From contig NC_061776.1 of assembly GCF_022458985.1 (NCBI RefSeq), forward strand, positions 3,495,340 to 3,559,339: 64,000 bases of DNA. Reading direction: 5' to 3'. Positions within the stretch are counted from its first letter, which is position 1; each line of letters begins with the position of its first letter. Shown here one piece after another: positions 10,807 through 23,039 of this stretch. The notes under the pieces are model-generated. The model did not search any database. It worked only from the letters and a program-made list of their open reading frames with translations, and was not told where the DNA came from. Made by a program: the position numbers and the translations under genes. The stretch comes from Mugil cephalus. Its lineage: Eukaryota > Chordata > Actinopteri > Mugiliformes > Mugilidae.

Positions 10807-13415
10807 CAGAGGCGGGGGCCGGCCCCCCTGCACCGGCCCTGGGACTCACAGGTGGAACAGGCACCTGGTGAGAAAGAGAAGGATGAAAATACCTCCCTAA
10901 GTATTTTACAGAAAAAACACGCATACGTTATAAAAATTATTCAAATGAGGGGTTTTGAGCAGATTACAGACAGACAAATAAAGCAAGTGATCTAAAGTGA
11001 GATGATGGTAAAATGAAACTAAGACAGAGTCGGATATTTTGCCCATCCATCCACCCTGACCTCCTCCCTGACAGGTTTTACCACATCATGCTCAGTCAGC
11101 AACTAGGTCAAGACTGTTTTTTAAAATTATTATTATTTATTATTATTATTTTCATTGTCGTTCAGAGCCGGTGGAGCCTTAATGTCCGTCTCAGTAATGA
11201 ACCGCATCCATCTCCCTCTGCTGAGCACCACGAACAGACGGGGGAGCACATTTAGTGACAAGCTGCTGCGTCTGTCCTGCTGCAGGGAGAAGGTTGAGGA
11301 GGTCACCTGTCCCTCAGGACACACGGCTGCACAGTCAGGACGTCAGGACGTCAGGACAGAGCTCTGTGAAACCGTTTCATCCAGCTTCCATGTAATCTCA
11401 CTCATAAAACATCAATAAAAGTCCAAATCATCCCAATATACTTCATTGCATATTTCCCTGTTGACGCTGCTGGATGCTGAATTTCCCCCAGTCAATAAAG
11501 TGTCTGTTTATGTATCTGTCTACCTTCACCCTGACAGCAGCCACAGTGCAGTATGAAACTCTCGGGCCAGAACTGAGACGGTGTGAAGTAAAGTCTAAGT
11601 GTGCAGAATGTGGCACCAGAAAAAGGTGCGAAACATACAGAACAACGGGACAAACAGTTCAACGTGATGAACCCTGATGGTAAATGAGGTGCAGAACAGA
11701 CTAGAACGTAAACACGGGGCCACAAAGCAGCAGATTAACATGCTGGAAACCATCAAATATTTGAAGAGACTCTTTGTTCCTTCTTTTCTTTCATATCGTT
11801 ACTTTCGTATTCTGCTCAGACATGTGAGGGCGACATGTTAGACTCGTTATCTGCAGCCATATATGTTGCTTTAAGCTTCTGAATATCTGTTGACAAAATG
11901 TCAAAACACCTAAATCAATATTTGTCACCATTTAACTAACCTACAGATTAAATTAAAAAAAAAAGTGTAGAAACGAGGTTCAGACAAAAAAACAAAGATT
12001 GAGATATAATAACAAATATAAACATGCATTCATATGTTTTACGTGTTTGGTTACCTGCTTCTGTCCACTACCACATACAACTATACTTTACAACTAGCTC
12101 ACTCCAGCCTGTCAGTGAACGCCTCACACACGCTGGACACCAAGGACACTCACATGCAGCAGCCAGCTGATCTTCAGACTCCTGCAGATCGGGTCTGTCT
12201 GACGGGCTTCTGGGAGGAAGGTGGTCTCTGCTCGGTCCTGCAGACAGAGGACGGGGGGGCTCAGCCTGATCCGGTCTGTTCAGGCCTCCTCATGACCCCC
12301 AACTGCCCTGATCGACACTCAACACACAACACTGCTATATTTACTCCTGCTGACAGCTGCTCCATCTCTGGGTCCTAATGCTGCCCCCATTCAACGCTGA
12401 GAACCAGACAGAAAGGTTCTCACAGAAACCCAACACATATTTTTATTCACTCTTATTATTAAATTAGAATACATTTAACTGTCTTGCTTCGTACCCTCTT
12501 CGTGTTTTCTCAATCAGCTTCATTAGGCGTCAACGGGAAAGGTTTTCAATGAAAAGGTGTCTCTTGTCAAGCGGGAATTTTTGGATTTATTTATTTTTTT
12601 GTCTTCTTAATGAAGAAGAACCAGTCAATTAGCTGTAGAGAAACACACATTGTTACTCTATGACATGAAAGTCGGGCAGCTCGGAAAACCTCAAGAACCT
12701 TGAATGTTTTCTCAAATGCAGACGTGAAAACCATTGAATGCTTTTACGAAGAGGAGAAAAAGTAAAGCGAGAGTTATCTCTGCTGAAGAGAAGTTCATCA
12801 GGGTTTAGACTAAGACTTGTATCCTGCATATAAGCGCATACAAGCGGACGTTAAAGTATATAAACGTGAATGAGCCTTGATTTCTAACACTTACTCACAG
12901 ATGTGGACAAGAGGACAAAGTGACGCACGAGGAGAAAAACAAGTTTGCGTTACAAAGAAAATACATGTAGGAGCACATTTTATCGACATAAGAACGTTTC
13001 TGTGTCGTTCACCAGTCGTTTTCGGATGCACTCCTATTTTTAGATCATTTAAATGAAGATTAATCTGAACTGAACACAGACACATTTAATTGATGGTTGA
13101 TGCAGAATTTAATAAAATACACATCGAGCTAGTGAAATCCAAGTTGGTACATGTCTTTCACAAAAAAAAAACTTTGAAGACATTTACATACAATAAGAAG
13201 CAAAACTAGATACTAGAAAATGTGTAAAAATATAACGAATGACCAAGTTTGATCTCACAAATCATATGGTGTTCGTGAAATAAAAAGAAAATCTGAAGGT
13301 ATTACTTTGTATATATGGGAAAAGCAGAAAATAATGCCCAGTACAATAATAGTGCAGTACCTGGGGAGGGAAACTTTTGAGTTGCTCACGTTGTTGTGAA
13401 CGTCCAACTTCGTCG
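10807..13415. other. Gene-poor interval between dusp28 and first ZNF
   Basis: No exon recognised. The longest open frame (12034-12378, +, 114 codons) has no domain, no typical coding bias and a composition rich in common dinucleotides. Short T/A runs only. The dusp28 promoter and any 5' exon would lie at the low-coordinate end. Confidence 0.5.
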
Positions 13416-14512
13416 TCAGTTGACAATGTGTGTTTTTAAATGAGACATCATATAATCTCTCCTTGCGAATCTTTTCCCACATATCTTGCACGTATGCCGC
13501 TTCTCGTCCGAGTGACCCCTCATGTGGACCAGAAGATAATCCTTCCTTTTGAAACTTTTACCGCATGCGTTGCAAGAATGCGGCTTCTCATCCATGTGGG
13601 TGCCAACGTGTTTCTTCAGCACTGTCGAACAAATGAATCTGTTCCCGCACATTTGGCAGACGTACGGTTTCTCTCCCGTGTGGGTTCTGTTGTGGATGTT
13701 GAGGTGACTTCTCCAACGGAAACCCTTCCCGCAGGTTTCACAGGAGTACAGGTACTGACCCGTGTGAATCGCCCTGTGTGCAAGCAAACTATCAGACCTT
13801 GCGAAAGTTTTCCCGCACGTTTCGCAGGTATATGGTCTCTCACCTGTGTGAGTTCTCATGTGGATGGACAAATTAAAACTTTGACAGAACCCCTTCCCAC
13901 ATATCTTGCAGTAACAAGTATTTTCATAACTGTGGATTCTGTAATGTCTGTTGAACTCTGAGTTATTCTTAAATGTTTTTCCGCAGACGTCACATGTTAG
14001 AGACTTTCTACTTGTGTCAGTATCTCTCTGACTCTTTGATATGGGAGAGTTGTCTACATTGTTACTGTGGCTTGTGTCTCTGCGACGTCTTCTTCTCTTC
14101 TTTGGATTCAGCTCTGCATTTCCAGTTGATCCTGAGTCTACATGCTCGACTCCTCCCTGATCAGCTCCAGGAGAGATGTGAGAGAGGAGCTGGTCCCCGT
14201 TTGGTTCTGGTCCACTGAGCTCACTTTCCTCATCAGATGGAGTCTCCATCAAGGAATCAGCCTCCTCTTTCAGTACAAGATGTTCTTCCCACTGACTCAT
14301 GTCGAGTTCCTCCTGTTCCTCTTTAATCCGTATAGGTTCTGGTTCCTCTTCCATCCCTGGAGGTTCTGCTTCCTCCTCTTCCTCTTTCGGCTGTGGAGGT
14401 TCTGGTTCATCCTGGTCCTCTTGGAATTGTAGAGGAGTTGGTTCCTCCTGGTCCAAAATGGAGTCCCCGTCCTGGTTATAGAGTTGCTGGTCAACGTGAA
14501 CCTGTGCGAGGT
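13416..14512 (-). CDS. C2H2 zinc-finger protein, zinc-finger exon (7 fingers; N-terminal exon not found)
   Basis: One long phase-1 exon begins after the acceptor CCCCACAG at 14513 and encodes 365 residues to TGA. Order: DLAQVHVDQQL start, acidic region (EEPEP, IKEEQEEL, LKEEAD), basic KKRRRRRR patch, then seven fingers. Predicted base-contact residues (-1,2,3,6) are NSER, QFNI, RDSA, WSHI, CTVK, RDYV and RDYS, so it differs from all array genes. Linkers are mostly degenerate (HSYENT, HTGQYL, HMDEKP, HSDEKR). The exon matches the second exon of the other ZNF genes here, but none of the N-terminal domain exons seen elsewhere occurs between 14.5 and 15.66 kb. Either that exon is diverged or distant, or the gene uses an alternative start (an in-frame ATG lies at 14537, upstream of the acceptor). 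Probable nuclear DNA-binding regulator. Confidence 0.85.
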
Positions 14513-15660
14513 CTGTGGGGATAAAGAGATACGACATGTCAAACGTTACTAATGTGATGACAGGAAGTCACATGTGAGGCAAAACTGGTCTGATCTGAGC
14601 TCATCGTCAGATTTCATCTGTTTCACCAGTTATTAACCAGTATTGCATGTGTCTCCCTACATGTACAATATCCTGGTCTTAAAGTATTTAAGATCTCAGG
14701 CGTGTGGCGTTCGATCGCTTGAGGTTAGAGCAGTCAATTGTGTTCACCTACCAACGGAATCAGAGTAACACAACTTACAACCTGTCTAAGCTAACGTCAC
14801 TAACGTCAATCAAAAGTAGGGTGGGGCGGGTCTTCGAAAGTTTGGTTGACTTGGGGAAAATGAACCCTGAGTTGTCAAATTCAGAAATTGCTGCTTCCAA
14901 AATAAAAAAATAAATAAATAGCTGCTGCACAAGTTTTAATGTTCAGCGACAATATACCAAACTTATTTTTTTGTTCTCCGAGTTAACCTGTAACCTGAAT
15001 GCTAAGTTATCGTCCAAAAAAGTTTTATCTAAGGCATCATCTAAACCAGCATTTTTTTTTTTCCATCGAAGTCACTTGTCGGAAAGATGGAGAGTAAATT
15101 TATGAAACTAAAAATATCTGTCCTTAGATACAAGTAATGGGGGCTCCAAGGAAAAACAGGTTGGGAACCACTGCTCTAAAGTACGAGCACGTCACTCACA
15201 CATGAAGTGAAATTGAATGTTCAGCAGTAAGTGCAGCAGAGATAAACACATTATTCAGACTAAAATCAGAGCTCTCCTTATCCGAGACACCCTGACAACG
15301 AGATGGAATTTGCTTTTCTCCACCATGTATACACTTGGTTGGACTACGACGGGATAACACGTGTGCGCTCTTGCTCCACAACCGTGACCCCAAGAAAGCG
15401 AGTCACTGAACAAGGTAAACAGAGAAGAAGAAGAACCGCAGCGCCATCTAACAGCTGAACTATTATCCATCTGGTTGTTTGAAACGCCGGCCTGCTGCAT
15501 GAACAACTCTTGTTTATTATATGACGTAAAAGGTCAACCGGAAAGCGAGACATATTATCGTAGTATTAACCCACTGAAAAGACACATATCGCCACCTAGT
15601 GTATAGGAGGAGGACATGTTCCTGTGAGTTTTTCGATTTTCTCTGCTGCATTATCATGAA
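14513..15660. other. Interval between first ZNF and tandem array
   Basis: No N-terminal ZNF exon and no other gene seen. It contains A/T-rich stretches and a CTCF-like word near 15.59 kb just before the array starts. Confidence 0.5.
15590..15602 (-). promoter_or_regulatory. CTCF-like motif candidate at array edge
   Basis: CGCCACCTAGTGT on the + strand, i.e. a CACTAGGTGGCG core on the - strand, resembling the CTCF consensus. It sits within about 70 bases of the start of recognisable array sequence. Confidence 0.35.
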
Positions 15661-16873
15661 AAATTGTGTCCTATGTAGGAAAACACGGCCTTCAGTAGGT
15701 GGGGAACCAAGATGAACCCATAACTGAAAATGTTCTTATTATTCATAAACCAATCAATTTTTAATATTTAATGGCTGTTTTAGCATTTCTCCTAGTTATT
15801 TTGTCTGTACTGTCCTGGAAAGAAATACCCTGACTTCCGACTGATCGAAAGAATGATTCTTAATGTAATATTCTCACCAATGCATGGGGGCTCTGAAACA
15901 CCCAGCCAGCTTATCCATCTGGGCCCACAAGGGTTAAAATACTGGGCACTGAGGTGGCAACTGAGGTGGCACAGAGTGGGCATCTGAGTGCACTGAGTGG
16001 CATGGGGTTTGAACTGGTTAAATTATTGGCAGTCCCATGTGGATTGAGGTACATGTTCCCCACAATGTTGCTGGCTGTTATAGCCCCATAACAGATGACG
16101 TGGTCTACGTGGGCATAGGCATATACAGGGCATAATTTTTCAAGTTGACCCATTGAAAGGTCCATCCTGATCCCCCTTTGTGCCCATTGTGATCCTACAT
16201 GTCCTGTGCAACTCAGCAAGTGGGTCGTCAGCCTGAAACCCGTCAAACCCACTTGAGGGCCCATATTGGCAAACACGTTACAATGGGGGCCACCATGGAA
16301 ACAGCAGACACAACCCACTTGGACCCTTATCTGGCAGCCCATTATTACCCTTATGGGACCCCAACAGGACAGGCTGGCTGGTCAATTTTTCCACCACAGT
16401 GTCCCATATGATGTAAGTTTCCACCTGTAAGATTCCCCACATATTCCACGACACAAGTTTAGACAGAGTTAAAAAACAAAAGCCACAACCAGAAACTGGT
16501 AAAAAAAGACTTTATTAAATCAAGCTCAAGCACAGTGTTACAACATCAAACCCACAAGGTTGTTGAATCAGAGACTTGTACATTTTGTATCTTTTAAGTT
16601 CTAAACATTCAAACTCCAACAAACTTGTCTTTTGCGGCTAGCATCGATGTATCACACTGTAGCCTGTTTTTGTGTGGTTCTCAACAGGTACTTACTCCCC
16701 GTTTCCTCCCGCTTGTCCAAGTACTATAGGTCATTGTGATTCAACATTAGCCTCTCTGTGGTAGCCCAACAATACTGGATACCTTGTCCAGGGTGGACCC
16801 CCCCTCTGGCCCAGAGTGACTCCAACCCCCCTTACCCTCCATAGGATAACTGGTTACAGAGAATGATAATATT

Positions 16874-18532
16874 TCAGGATGAAAAACTTCTTACATGTAT
16901 GTTCGTCATGTTTGGGGGCATCAGCCGATATTATACCAAAACCTTTACCACAACACTTTACAGAGTACGGTTTCTCCCCTGATTTTTAGACATCATGTGT
17001 GCGTCAAACAGCGACCCTGACTCAACTTTTCCCACATTCTCCATACAGTAAAGAGCCTCTCCCCCGAGTGGATCTCATGATTTCTAATTGACGACAAGGC
17101 CGAGTATCTTTTCCCACACACTTTACAGAGGTATGGCTTCTCACCCGTGTGAGTCCTCATGTGGCTCATTAAATTAGCATTACTACTGAAACCTTTACCA
17201 CACACTTTACAGAGGTGTGGCTTCTCACCTGTGTGAATCCTCATGTGGAGGTTAAGGTGACTTCTCGAACGCAAACCCTTCCCACAGATGTCACAGGAAT
17301 ACAGATGCTCACCGGTGTGGATTCTCATGTGGCCTGACAAGTTATCGGACCTTCTGAAACTCTTCCCACATGTTTCACAACGATATGGCCTCTCAGCTGT
17401 GTGAAATCTGCGATGCACCCTCATGTTGAAATTAGTCTTGAAGGTTTTTCCACAGATTCACATGTTAACAGACTTTTATCTGTGTCAGTATCACTCTGAC
17501 TCTCTGACATGGAGAGTTTGTCTACATTGCTGTGACGTTTGTGTCTCGCAATGTCTCTTCTCTTCTTTGGATTCATCCTGCATTTCTAGATGATCCCGGG
17601 TCTACAGTACTTGCTTCCTCCCTGATCTGCTCTCACTTTTGGTTGTGGTTCACGATCTCACGTTCCTCATCAGTAGAAGTCTCCATCAAGAATCAGCCTC
17701 CAGCTTTCAAACAAGGAATGTTCTTCCTGCTACTGCTCAGGAGAATTTCCTCCTGTGCCGCTTATCCCTGGTAGGTTCTGGTTCCTCCCTGTACCTGATC
17801 TATCCCATGTAGCTCTGTTCCTTCCTGTTCCTGGATTAGTCAGGTGTGGAGGAGGTCTGGTTTTCCGGGTCGCATATCTGATTTATGCTGTGGGCTGTGG
17901 AGAGCTGGGAGGACTGGCTTGTGCCCTGAGAATCCTAAGGTGGCACAGGAGTCAGGGAGGAGGCCGAGAGCCTGTGGTCTCTTGAGACAGCGATGTGGAG
18001 GTACCCACATTCCTGCGGGCTAGGAAGGTCTGACGAGGATATCAGAGCCACACTGACATTTTACAGCATGTATACTCAAAACGCTGACTCCTCTTACAAA
18101 CATAATCGCTGCTGGTCTGGAGAGACATAAAAAAAAAAATGGTGTCACAAATGCATTTGCATGTAATTTGTCCATTTAACCAATATACACATATATTGGA
18201 GAAAACGTGTGGACAATTGAAAAAATTCAAGACAGGAGATTAAGCTGTTAGCAACCTCCTAGCCGAGTCTCTTTCCTCTGTGCTTCTCCAAAATGTGTGT
18301 TTTTCCATTCTTTTATTAGTTAGTTTTTTTAAAAACGCGTTCGACCCTGTACTCACCTATTCGTGTGTAACGTTATCTCAGTCTTCGCAGTGATAACACA
18401 GTCGCGCTGAACGATCGATCTCTTCCTCGGACTGGAGAAAGCTCTTTCAAAAAAGTCCGATATAGTTTCTTCAAGCAGCAGCAGTTAGTCGCTCGAGTAT
18501 CAACTCTCTCAAAACTCTCAGATGAAGACTAT
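16874..18532 (-). pseudogene. ZNF array unit 1 (indel-broken copy)
   Basis: N-terminal exon at about 18532-18357 and zinc-finger exon at about 18115-16874. A clean island (about 17095-17425) encodes four consecutive fingers ([36 protein letters not shown]). The acidic region and N-terminal exon are broken by many single-base indels. Its 3' flank (15660-16873) is the long form, with the degraded minisatellite near 15.95 kb. The breaks are probably consensus errors rather than decay (see findings). Confidence 0.75.
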
Positions 18533-19889
18533 TGAGTTACTATAACAAAGACTGTCGTCTTCCATCTCGTGCGCATACACATGAAGATTGAACAGCTGCA
18601 TATCAATAAATTAAACGTTCCTCACACACTTACACACGGACGCTATTACCTGAACACCTCGCCATCTTGCTCGAGCTTGGAGTCGGAGTCCTGTGCCGCA
18701 TTCGGGTCCGAGCTCGAGCCACGATTCGATCCCCCGCCCACAATTTCCACCAGACTCGCGGTTGGTTTCGTTCTCTCTACTTCACCACCAGTGAGATAGG
18801 AGACATGTTGAAACATACACGACGGAATTTATTTATATATTCTGTTATTTATCAACTCTCACAGACAAGACAGATTTTCATCGACAAAATTAAATGATCT
18901 TATTATTGGGTTATGATGTGATCCCAGAAACTCTTGACTCATGCTCCAGGTCAAAAACGAAAGAAGAAAGAGTTATAATGAAGAGATTTAATTGAATGAT
19001 ATTCAGTGACCTCAGAGTTATTCCTCGCTTCCTCGATGTTCTTTTGGGTTGCACCAGTTCGAGTCAAATGTAAGACGTGTGGGCTTTATGTATGAGCCCA
19101 TAAACGAATGTATGTTGGGCTAAGTGGTCTTAGGCCTATGACAGGGCAAATTTCAAGTTGTGCACCCATTGAAGGTCCATCAGATCCCCCATTTTTGCCC
19201 ATGTGACAAACATATGAGGCCTACATGGCCGGGAAACTCAGCTAGTTGGGTCTCACCTGAAACCCGCTCAGAACCACTTGAGGCCCCAGATGGTCAAACG
19301 ACAGGTGGGGCCAACCATGGAAACAGCAGACAAACCCACGTGTCCCTTACTGCAGCCCATATTTAACTTAACCCTTATGGTACCAAACATGGACATGCTA
19401 GGCTGGGCAATTTTTCGAACCCTGTCCATGAGATGTATTTTTCCACCTGTAAGATTCCCCACATATCCACTACACATTTAGCAGAGTTCAAACAAAAGCA
19501 CAACCTAAACGTAAAAAAGACTTTATTAAATCAAGCTCACACAGTGTTTACAAGCAGCAAACCCACCAGTTGTTGGAAGAAGAGTCTGAAGGCACTTTGT
19601 ATCTTTAAGTTTCAACTTTCAACCTCAACAAATTTGTCTTTGGCGGCTAGCATTGATGTCTCACAGCTTGTCCGCCTGTTTTTGTGTGGGTTCTCACCAG
19701 GTACACTGGTGTTCCTCCGCTGTCCAATGTACATATAGGTCATTGGTCGATTCTACATAGCCTCTCTGTGGTAGCCCTAACTAGACAGGAGACCCTGTCC
19801 AGGGTTGGCACCCCACCTCTGGCCCAAATGACACCAACCCCCCTGACCACTCCAGAGTGAGTAAATGTTACAGAGAATTGAATGAATAT

Positions 19890-21683
19890 TTCGAGATGAT
19901 AACTTTCTTACATGTATAGTTCTTCATAGGTGACTCGTCAAATAGTAAATTACGACCAAGAACCTTTACCACACACTTAATACAAGGTACGGTTTCTCCC
20001 CTTTGACTCATCATTGTGCGGTCATATGGCTACCCCCCCTTGAGGTTGGGGTAAAAAAAATTGAAAAAAAAAAACCCCCCGCTCCCACGTTTTTTTAGAT
20101 TTCCCCCCTCCTCCCCCCAGCAAATTGGTTTCTTTTTGCCGCAAACAGGTTATAAAACGGCTCCCCCCCAACGACCCCACCCCACCCCCCCCCCCTTACG
20201 TTCCACCACAACAAAAACCCCCGAAGGTGGGTATTTTTATTCCCCTCCAATGGTTTATTTTTTTTTTATTTTGTGGGTATTAAATTGACGACAAGGCCGA
20301 TGGAACCTTTTTCCCAACACACTTTACAAGGTATGCTATCTTATCTTTCACCCCCCTCCCCCCCTTTGTTTTTATTTTTGGAAACCCCTCATGTGGCACG
20401 TTAAATTAGCATTACTACTGAAACCTTTACCACACACTTTACAGAGGTGTGGCTTCTCACCTGTGTGAATCCTCATGTGGACGTTAAGGTGACTTCTCGA
20501 ACGGAAACCCTTCCTCAGATGGTCACTGGAATACAGATGCTCACCGGTTGATTCATTTCTCATTGGCCTGACAATAACCAGTCCTTCTGAAACTCGTCCC
20601 ACATGTTTCACAACGAAAGGCCTCCTCCACCTGATTTAAAATCTGCGATGCACCCTCGATGTGGAAATTATGTCTTGAAGGTTTTCCACAGATGTCCACA
20701 GTGTTACAGAACTTTTTTAATCTGTGTCATAGGTCACTCTGGACGCTCGTTGACATGGTAGAGTTTGTCTACAGTGCTGTGACTTTTTCTCTGAGCAATG
20801 TCTTCTTCTCTTACTTGTGGATTGCAGCACTGCATTCCTAGTTGATCCCCGGAGGAGTCACCCACATGACTCGATTCCTCCTGATTGGGCTCTCACATTT
20901 GGTTGTGGTTCACATGAGCTCACTTGCTCATCAATAGAAGTCTCCATCAAGGAATCAGCCACCAGCTTCAGAACAAGATTGTTCTTCCTGCTGACGCTGG
21001 GCAGCGGGAATTCCCTCCTGTTCGCTCGTTTACTCCGGAGGCTCTGTCGTGCCACCTGTTTCCTGATTTATCTGTGGAGTCTGGTTACCTCCTTCTCCTG
21101 ATTTATCTGTGGGAGGTTTCTGTTCTGCTTTGTCCCCTTTAAGCTGAGAGGTTCTGGTTCCTCCTGGGTGCAAACTGGAGGGCCCTCTCACTGCTTAGAA
21201 GCCTGGTCCATCTACCACTTCCTACCTCCTTACAAACAGAATGCTGTGCTGGGTCTGGAGAGACATAAAAATACTAAATGGTGTCACAAAAGCAGTTTGC
21301 ATGTATTTTTGTCTTTTACCAATAAACACAAATAGGAGAAACGGTTTGGGGGGTTGTTTTTGGACTTTGAATAAAATTCAAGACAAGAGATGAAGCATGT
21401 AAGCAACCGTCCTAGCCGAGTCTCTTCCTCTGTGTCTCTCCAAACTGTGTGTTTCCATTCATTAGTTAGTTTTTAAACCGTATTCTAGAATTCTAACCAG
21501 TAGCTCACCTATTCTGTGTAACTTTATATCATGTTCCAGTGATCTCCATCCGTCCTGCGCTGACGATCGATCTCTTCCTCGTACTGGACGACAGTTCTTT
21601 CAAAGAGTCCGAATATTATCTGCAGCATCAGCAGTTAGTCGCCTCGCTGATCAACATCTCGTCAAACTCTCAGATGAAGACAT
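19890..21683 (-). pseudogene. ZNF array unit 2 (indel-broken copy)
   Basis: N-terminal exon about 21683-21509 and zinc-finger exon about 21253-19890. A short clean island (20395-20515) encodes parts of the RSRSHLNVH and SSNANL fingers. Positions 20030-20390, where finger sequence is expected, are replaced by homopolymer-rich sequence. The CGGCGCCATCATG promoter word survives near 21.82 kb. The 3' flank (about 19080-19889) is the short form. Confidence 0.72.
20030..20390. other. Homopolymer-rich low-quality block inside unit 2
   Basis: Long runs of C (6-11), A and T replace about 250-350 bases that in the clean units encode zinc fingers. Ordinary unit sequence resumes on both sides (GACGACAAGGCCGA at about 20287). 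It looks like poor read-end sequence carried into the consensus. Confidence 0.7.
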
Positions 21684-23039
21684 TGTTTACTATAACAGAA
21701 TACATAGTTCGTCTTCGCAGCTCGTCCATACACTTGTGAAGTTAGACAGCTGCATAAAATATAGATAAGACGTTCCTCCCACTTACACACTGACGCTATT
21801 TACCCAGAGACACGGCGGCGCCATCATGCTCGCGTTTAGATCCAGGGGGGGGGAGGTGGAGTTCATGCGCAGTACGTCCGAGGGCGGGGCCACATATCGA
21901 TGACCCCGCCCACACATCCTCCAGACACCGCTCTTTGGTTTCGTACTGCACTACTTCCAACCCACCAGTGAGAAGGACATGTTTGAACACTACACGGAAT
22001 TTATTTTTTATTCATTTAGTTATCAACTCTCCACAGACAGACAGATTCATCGACAAAAATTTAAAATGACCTTTAATTATTTGGTTATGAAATGTGATCC
22101 ACATAGAACTCTTGACTTCATGCTCAGGTCAAAAAGTAAGGGAAGAGTTTAATGTTGAGATTTAATTTGAATGATTTCAGTGACCTCAGAGTTATTCATC
22201 AGCTTCCTCGTGTGTTGCTTTTGGGTGCAAGTCGAGTCAAATGTAAGACTGTGGGCTGGCTGTATGAGCCCCATAACAGATGTAAGTGGGCTAAGTGGGC
22301 TTAGGCATATACAGGGCAAATTTCAAGTTGGGCCCCATTGAAGGTCCAGTCTGATCCCCCTTTGGCACAATTGAGCACACATATGAGGCCTACTGGTCTG
22401 TGCAACCAGGCAAGTGGGCACCCCCCCACTGAAACCACCGTTCCATAACCCACTTGAGGCCCATATGGGGCAAACACAGATGGGCCACCATGAAACCGCA
22501 GACAAACCAAGTGGGACCCTTTCTTCCCCCATATTTAACCCTTATGGTCCAACATAGACAGCTGCTGGCAATTTTTCACCACTGTCCATGTATGGTAGTT
22601 TCCACCTTAAGCTTCCCCAATATCCACTATCAACAGTTTATGCAGAGTTAAAACAAAAGCACAACCGAAACTTAAAAAAGACGTTATTAAATCAAGCTCA
22701 CACAGTGTTTTACAAGCAGCAAACCCTGCAAGGTTTTTGAAAGCAGAGTCTGAAGCACTTTGTATCTTTATGTTCTACTTTTCACCTGCAACAAACAAAT
22801 TTGTCTGTTTGGCGCTACATCGATGTCACACAGCTGTCCCTGTTTTGTGTGGGTTCTAACCAGTACTCCGTGTTCTCCCGCTGTCCCAAAGTACATATGG
22901 TCATGTGGAGATTCTAACATTCCTCTCTGTGGTACCCTAGATAGACTGGAGACTCTGTCCATGTGACCCCACCTCTGGCCCAATGACTCCAACCCCCTTG
23001 ACCCTCCAAGGAGAACTGTTTACAGAGAAGAATGATTAT

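Noticed and set aside
10349-10995. Overlapping open frames on both strands over dusp28 exon 1
   Set aside because: Out-of-frame reads of a GC-rich exon; only one frame has the phosphatase loop and joins exon 2 in phase.
12034-12378. 114-codon plus-strand open frame
   Set aside because: No conserved motif, low-complexity character and no splice or promoter context.
15911-16342. 143-codon open frame (and similar ones in other units' 3' flanks)
   Set aside because: It lies in the non-coding 3' flank; the reading frame is not kept between units.
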